DNA from: Leptofilum sp050292445
GTDB taxonomy: Bacteria > Chloroflexota > Anaerolineae > Promineifilales > Promineifilaceae
Direction: 5' to 3'
NCBI GenBank assembly: GCA_050292445.1
Contig: JBNKLQ010000004.1
Coordinates: 1-44,100, forward strand
Length of the DNA stretch: 44,100 nucleotides
In this document: piece by piece, positions 42,201 to 44,100 of the stretch
How positions within the stretch are numbered: position 1 is the first letter of the stretch
How the letters are laid out: each line of letters starts with the position of its first letter
The notes under the pieces: model-generated
Told to the model about the DNA's origin: nothing
Database searches by the model: none
What the model saw: the letters and a program-made list of their open reading frames with translations, nothing else
Translations under genes and position numbers: made by a program

Positions 42201-43670
42201 ATTGTGTACAAGCGGGGTCGCTTTTTCGATGATACGGCTGCTGGAACCGGCCAACCGACAGATTGGGAAAGCGCTATCGCCATCTACCAGGATGCCATTA
42301 ACCGGACGCCCAATGAGGATTTCTACTATCTTTTCTTGGGTCGTGCTTATCTGGAACTTTCTAACGTCACCTCCGATTTGGCTGAGCAGCAGCAGCTTTT
42401 GGCTGAAGCTGAGCAGCAGTTGTTTAAAGCACAGGAGATCAACCCGCTGAATACCGATCATACTGCTAACCTGGCCCGGCTCAACACGCGCTGGGCTTCT
42501 GTAAGCACGGATGAGACCGAGCGCGCCCAGCATCTTGTGGATGCCGAACAATATTACCAGACGGCCCTGACCCTAAGTCCACAAAACTCGATTATTCGCA
42601 ATGAATACGCTCGGCTGGTTTTGGCGCAAGGCGAAAACTGCCAGGCTGGGTTAGACATCTACCAGCAGTCTGCCACAATCGATCCGTATTTCCCCGATAC
42701 GTTTTTTGCCTGGGCGGATGCGGCGGCTGGCTGCGCTGGCGAAGCCGAAGCAATTGCGGCTGAAGCATATTATGAAGAAGCGGCGACAGCGCTTACAGAG
42801 GGTTTGGCCCTCCAGCCGGAGAATGCCCAAGCCTGGGCGCGAGCAGGTCAACTTTATCAGCGCATTGGGCGCAATGAGGAAGCAATTGATGCCTATGATC
42901 AGGCATTGCTGGTTGATCCACAGCAAACGGCCGTACCGGCCTGGAATGTGAAATATCTACAGGCACAGATTTACCGCGACATGGGGAATCTGACCCAGGC
43001 GGAGGCCTTAGCCACGGAGGCGCTGCAAATTGGGCCACCTGAGTTCCAAGGGGAGCTAGAGTTGTTTCTCCAGCAGCTCCAGCCAGAATCCGCTGCGCCC
43101 GATTCGTTGGAAACGGAACGGCCGTTAACCAGCATCCCTCCCGCCGAACGGAACAATTTCTTTACGGAATATCCTGACATTATTATTGATCAGGCCAAAA
43201 ATTATGAGGCGGTTATCCAAACGGAAAAAGGGGAGATTCGCTTGCGTCTCTTCCCGCAGGCGTCGCCGCTGGCGGTGAACAGCTTTGTTTTTCTGGCCCA
43301 GCAAGGCTATTACGATGGCACGACCTTCCACCGCGTTTTGGAGGATTTTGTGGCTCAAGGGGGCGATCCAACCGGCACGGGTGGGGGCGAACCCGGCTAC
43401 CGCTTTACGGATGAAGTGGACAACGGTCTGACATTTGATCGGCCCGGTTTGCTGGCGATGGCCAACGCCGGAACCAATACCAACGGCGGCCAATTTTTCA
43501 TCACGTACGCGCCGCTGCCTGCTTTAAACGGCCGTCACACCATCTTTGGGGAACTCATAGCCGGGGAAGATGTGCTGCAAAGCCTCACCCTGCGTGATCC
43601 AGAGCAGTCACCAGATTTTGAGGGCGATCAAATCCTGCGCATAGACATCGTGGAGGTGGCTGGCGAATGA
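39201..43670 (+). CDS. O-antigen-ligase-like membrane protein fused to TPRs and a cyclophilin PPIase
   Basis: 1489 residues in one open frame. The N-terminal ~990 residues are polytopic, with an O-antigen ligase/polymerase (Wzy_C-like) signature around 478-495 (SHNETFDALVITGLLGFLVW) and further membrane helices to about 985. Tetratricopeptide repeats follow at about 1005-1290 (YYLFLGRAYLEL, YQRIGRNEEAIDAYDQALL). The end (about 1334-1489) is a complete cyclophilin-type peptidyl-prolyl isomerase: FHRVLEDFVAQGGDPTGTG, GQFFIT and NGRHTIFGELI, with the catalytic Arg of FHRV present. After the last helix the TPR and PPIase parts would lie on the outer face if topology follows known ligase-TPR proteins. 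The ATG follows a short gap, and a WecA/TagO gene comes next. Confidence 0.85.
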   Translation: METKLSRWCDGLIEVGWLFVVIAVPLFFNIHSDRVFEPDKLTLMRSIAVVMGAAWLVRFVDLRQWQQVSRLRWRADDSFWRMPFLLIITLLSLVYIISSLFSVTPSVSWAGSYQRLQGTYTTLSYIIIFGTTIATMRTRAQVRRLVTAVIITSIPIAFYGLLQHFDLDSLPWAGDVTARVAGHMGNAIFIAAYLIMAVPLTVARIIASFSSILSDEELSSADVMRSSAYIFAAAIQLIAIYWSGSRGPWLGLGVGLFAFILVVLVGLRNASEEQGRFRLQEAGVGALFVLAGTAFSYTIILLILRGLTGAGYLASLAGPMSSFVAFVAAVGLVIVGMFVLVAAQRGWRWLWFSWLVMSLLLAVWLVMFNLTNEQYADVPVVGSVFSTLNEWRDLPRIGRLGEVLEADTGTGRVRTLIWEGVLELIQPHEPISFPDGSTDTFNFLRPLIGYGPESMYVAYNGFYPPQLATLEARNASPDRSHNETFDALVITGLLGFLVWQALYLSVFLYGFRWLGVLRTKFERNLLIGLWIGVGVITAVAFTIWRGVVYIGVALPFGSIAGLVLYLIYYALFADSSEGGDQPFAAERLLVVALVAAILAHFVEIHFGIAISASRLHFFLYVGLLFIITYWLPRQQGTAAIETAEEEAPAVSKRKRRRAVRTRPAIFSGWVGPVLLYGFMLALILGIIGFTYTTYAQPPDLVLESVDDLKAIDILHQSFFLNIKRDFTESPFVYLMAVLTWSLGLLIAVSEMLKDGDLKVTAVVSQIKNSQRTIVTAAFLVMGIVSLLYRLIIPLPANVGATALLGQTLLWMWGALCLWAGGNLQFRFTKNDRLFAAGVAVVGLLFTLPIMLGGGFLAGLLVVIFSGAMLYLLWDPNWRNLLTPIAIMAGISFVIGLLYAYFQANLYRFSLLYRAYVPPPETVDQLFDYLVEEAAQAAGFLTYFYVFVLGLMLLAAFVVSLSKKPRLRNNGSTPGYALLGVLGITAVFLILTTNLRVVQADIVYKRGRFFDDTAAGTGQPTDWESAIAIYQDAINRTPNEDFYYLFLGRAYLELSNVTSDLAEQQQLLAEAEQQLFKAQEINPLNTDHTANLARLNTRWASVSTDETERAQHLVDAEQYYQTALTLSPQNSIIRNEYARLVLAQGENCQAGLDIYQQSATIDPYFPDTFFAWADAAAGCAGEAEAIAAEAYYEEAATALTEGLALQPENAQAWARAGQLYQRIGRNEEAIDAYDQALLVDPQQTAVPAWNVKYLQAQIYRDMGNLTQAEALATEALQIGPPEFQGELELFLQQLQPESAAPDSLETERPLTSIPPAERNNFFTEYPDIIIDQAKNYEAVIQTEKGEIRLRLFPQASPLAVNSFVFLAQQGYYDGTTFHRVLEDFVAQGGDPTGTGGGEPGYRFTDEVDNGLTFDRPGLLAMANAGTNTNGGQFFITYAPLPALNGRHTIFGELIAGEDVLQSLTLRDPEQSPDFEGDQILRIDIVEVAGE

Positions 43671-43671
43671 T

Positions 43672-43699
43672 AATCTCCAATCTCCAATCTCCAGTCTCC
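43672..43699. repeat. Intergenic heptamer tandem repeat (AATCTCC)
   Basis: AATCTCC three times, then AGTCTCC, then AACCTC, filling the gap between the ligase-fusion stop and the next ATG. Same unit as at 11280-11300. Confidence 0.7.
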
Positions 43700-43707
43700 A
43701 ACCTCAG

Positions 43708-44100
43708 ATGAATATTGTCATCGCCATCTTTCTCATGGCCCTATCGATCACGGCCCTGAGCATTCCCTGGGTACGACGTCTGGCTATTCGCTTGGGCTTT
43801 GTGGATAGCCCTGCCCAGCGTAAGTTGCACAGCACGCCGATGCCGCTTATGGGGGGCGTCGCTATTTTTGGCGGTGCGGTGCTGGCTGTTATCGCCTTTG
43901 TGCCCGAATTTCCCAACACAGTGGCGGGCGTACTGCTCTCGCTCACGGTGGTGGCTTTTATTGGCCTGCTGGATGATCGTTTTGATCTGCCAGCCTGGAG
44001 TAAGCTGGCCGCGCAGTTTGTGAGTTTCCTCATTTTGGCCTTTTTTGACATTCGGGTGAAGCTGCCAGTGCCGGAAATTATCAATTACGTCATTACTTTT
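43708..44100 (+). CDS. WecA/TagO-type undecaprenyl-phosphate sugar-1-phosphate transferase (5' part)
   Basis: 131 codons before the window ends. The protein begins with a membrane helix and shows HSTPMPLMGGVAIF and IGLLDDRFDLPAWSKL, the conserved cytoplasmic motifs of the MraY/WecA/TagO superfamily including the DD pair. This enzyme primes envelope polysaccharide or teichoic-acid-like glycans by loading a sugar phosphate onto undecaprenyl phosphate. MraY is less likely because of the LLDDR context. The start is the ATG just after the heptamer array. Confidence 0.9.
   Translation, partial: MNIVIAIFLMALSITALSIPWVRRLAIRLGFVDSPAQRKLHSTPMPLMGGVAIFGGAVLAVIAFVPEFPNTVAGVLLSLTVVAFIGLLDDRFDLPAWSKLAAQFVSFLILAFFDIRVKLPVPEIINYVITF

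Larger units (their letters stand above)
214..43535. repeat. Dispersed palindromic octamer ACGGCCGT, about 69 copies
   Basis: Counted by eye at about 69 copies between 214-221 and 43528-43535. Fewer than one is expected by chance (44,093 positions over 65,536 octamers). Almost all are inside genes, on both strands, in different reading frames, where they encode Thr-Ala-Val, Arg-Pro or Gly-Arg. Intergenic copies are at 23110-23117 and 39156-39163. Sparse zones: 11030-13700, 17220-20570 and 30800-33120. Confidence 0.9.

Overview
The window is a dense, two-stranded stretch of a bacterial chromosome, about half G+C, with long bacterial-type operons and no rRNA, tRNA, CRISPR array, transposase or prophage that I could see. 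Its gene style points to Chloroflexota, most likely an Anaerolineae-like lineage: giant cyclase/ATPase/TPR regulators, a fused NuoCD, an RicT-like PSP1 protein, a tRNA-queuosine mannosyltransferase homologue and O-antigen-ligase/TPR membrane proteins. That placement is inference from family knowledge, not a database search. The palindrome ACGGCCGT occurs about 69 times by eye in 44 kb, roughly a hundredfold above chance, much as HIP1 does in cyanobacteria.

Layout. 1-2646 (-): most of an smc gene. Its last ~45 codons in the window read as NAD(P) transhydrogenase alpha, so this is either a fusion or an assembly seam. 2851-9957 (+): two tandem giant proteins, each a class III cyclase domain, a STAND/AAA ATPase and TPRs. 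Their cyclase active sites are damaged in complementary ways, one keeping the metal site and the other the transition-state site. 9960-17308 (-): an RlmI-type rRNA methyltransferase, then a probable operon of two small membrane proteins, Lon, a stand-alone receiver, a PHP-AlbA protein and MogA. 17486-22753 (-): an alpha-glucan phosphorylase operon with a small exported protein and OsmC, then an ATP-grasp protein and a QTMAN-like glycosyltransferase.

23178-30999 (+): IscX overlapping nuoB, then nuoCD and nuoI (the peripheral core of complex I only), a terminator, an Mrp/NBP35 ATPase without its usual CxxC, and an operon of RicT, an HD hydrolase and MoeA. 31062-34914 (-): an S1-domain protein, recA with a GAAC/GTTC operator-like palindrome inside its promoter, and murJ. 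35067-44100 (+): a GT4 glycosyltransferase, phosphoglucomutase, a YdeI family protein, an unrecognised protein of different composition, a 1489-residue O-antigen-ligase/TPR/cyclophilin fusion, and the start of a WecA/TagO-type transferase.

Functional themes are the cell envelope (MurJ, GT4, ligase fusion, WecA/TagO), glucan metabolism (phosphorylase, Pgm), Mo-cofactor synthesis (MogA and MoeA in separate operons), Fe-S and respiration (IscX, Nuo, Mrp), and genome maintenance and stress (SMC, RecA, Lon, OsmC). At least two genes (murJ and the divergent GT4) appear to have leaderless transcripts, because the -10 box sits exactly six bases before the ATG.
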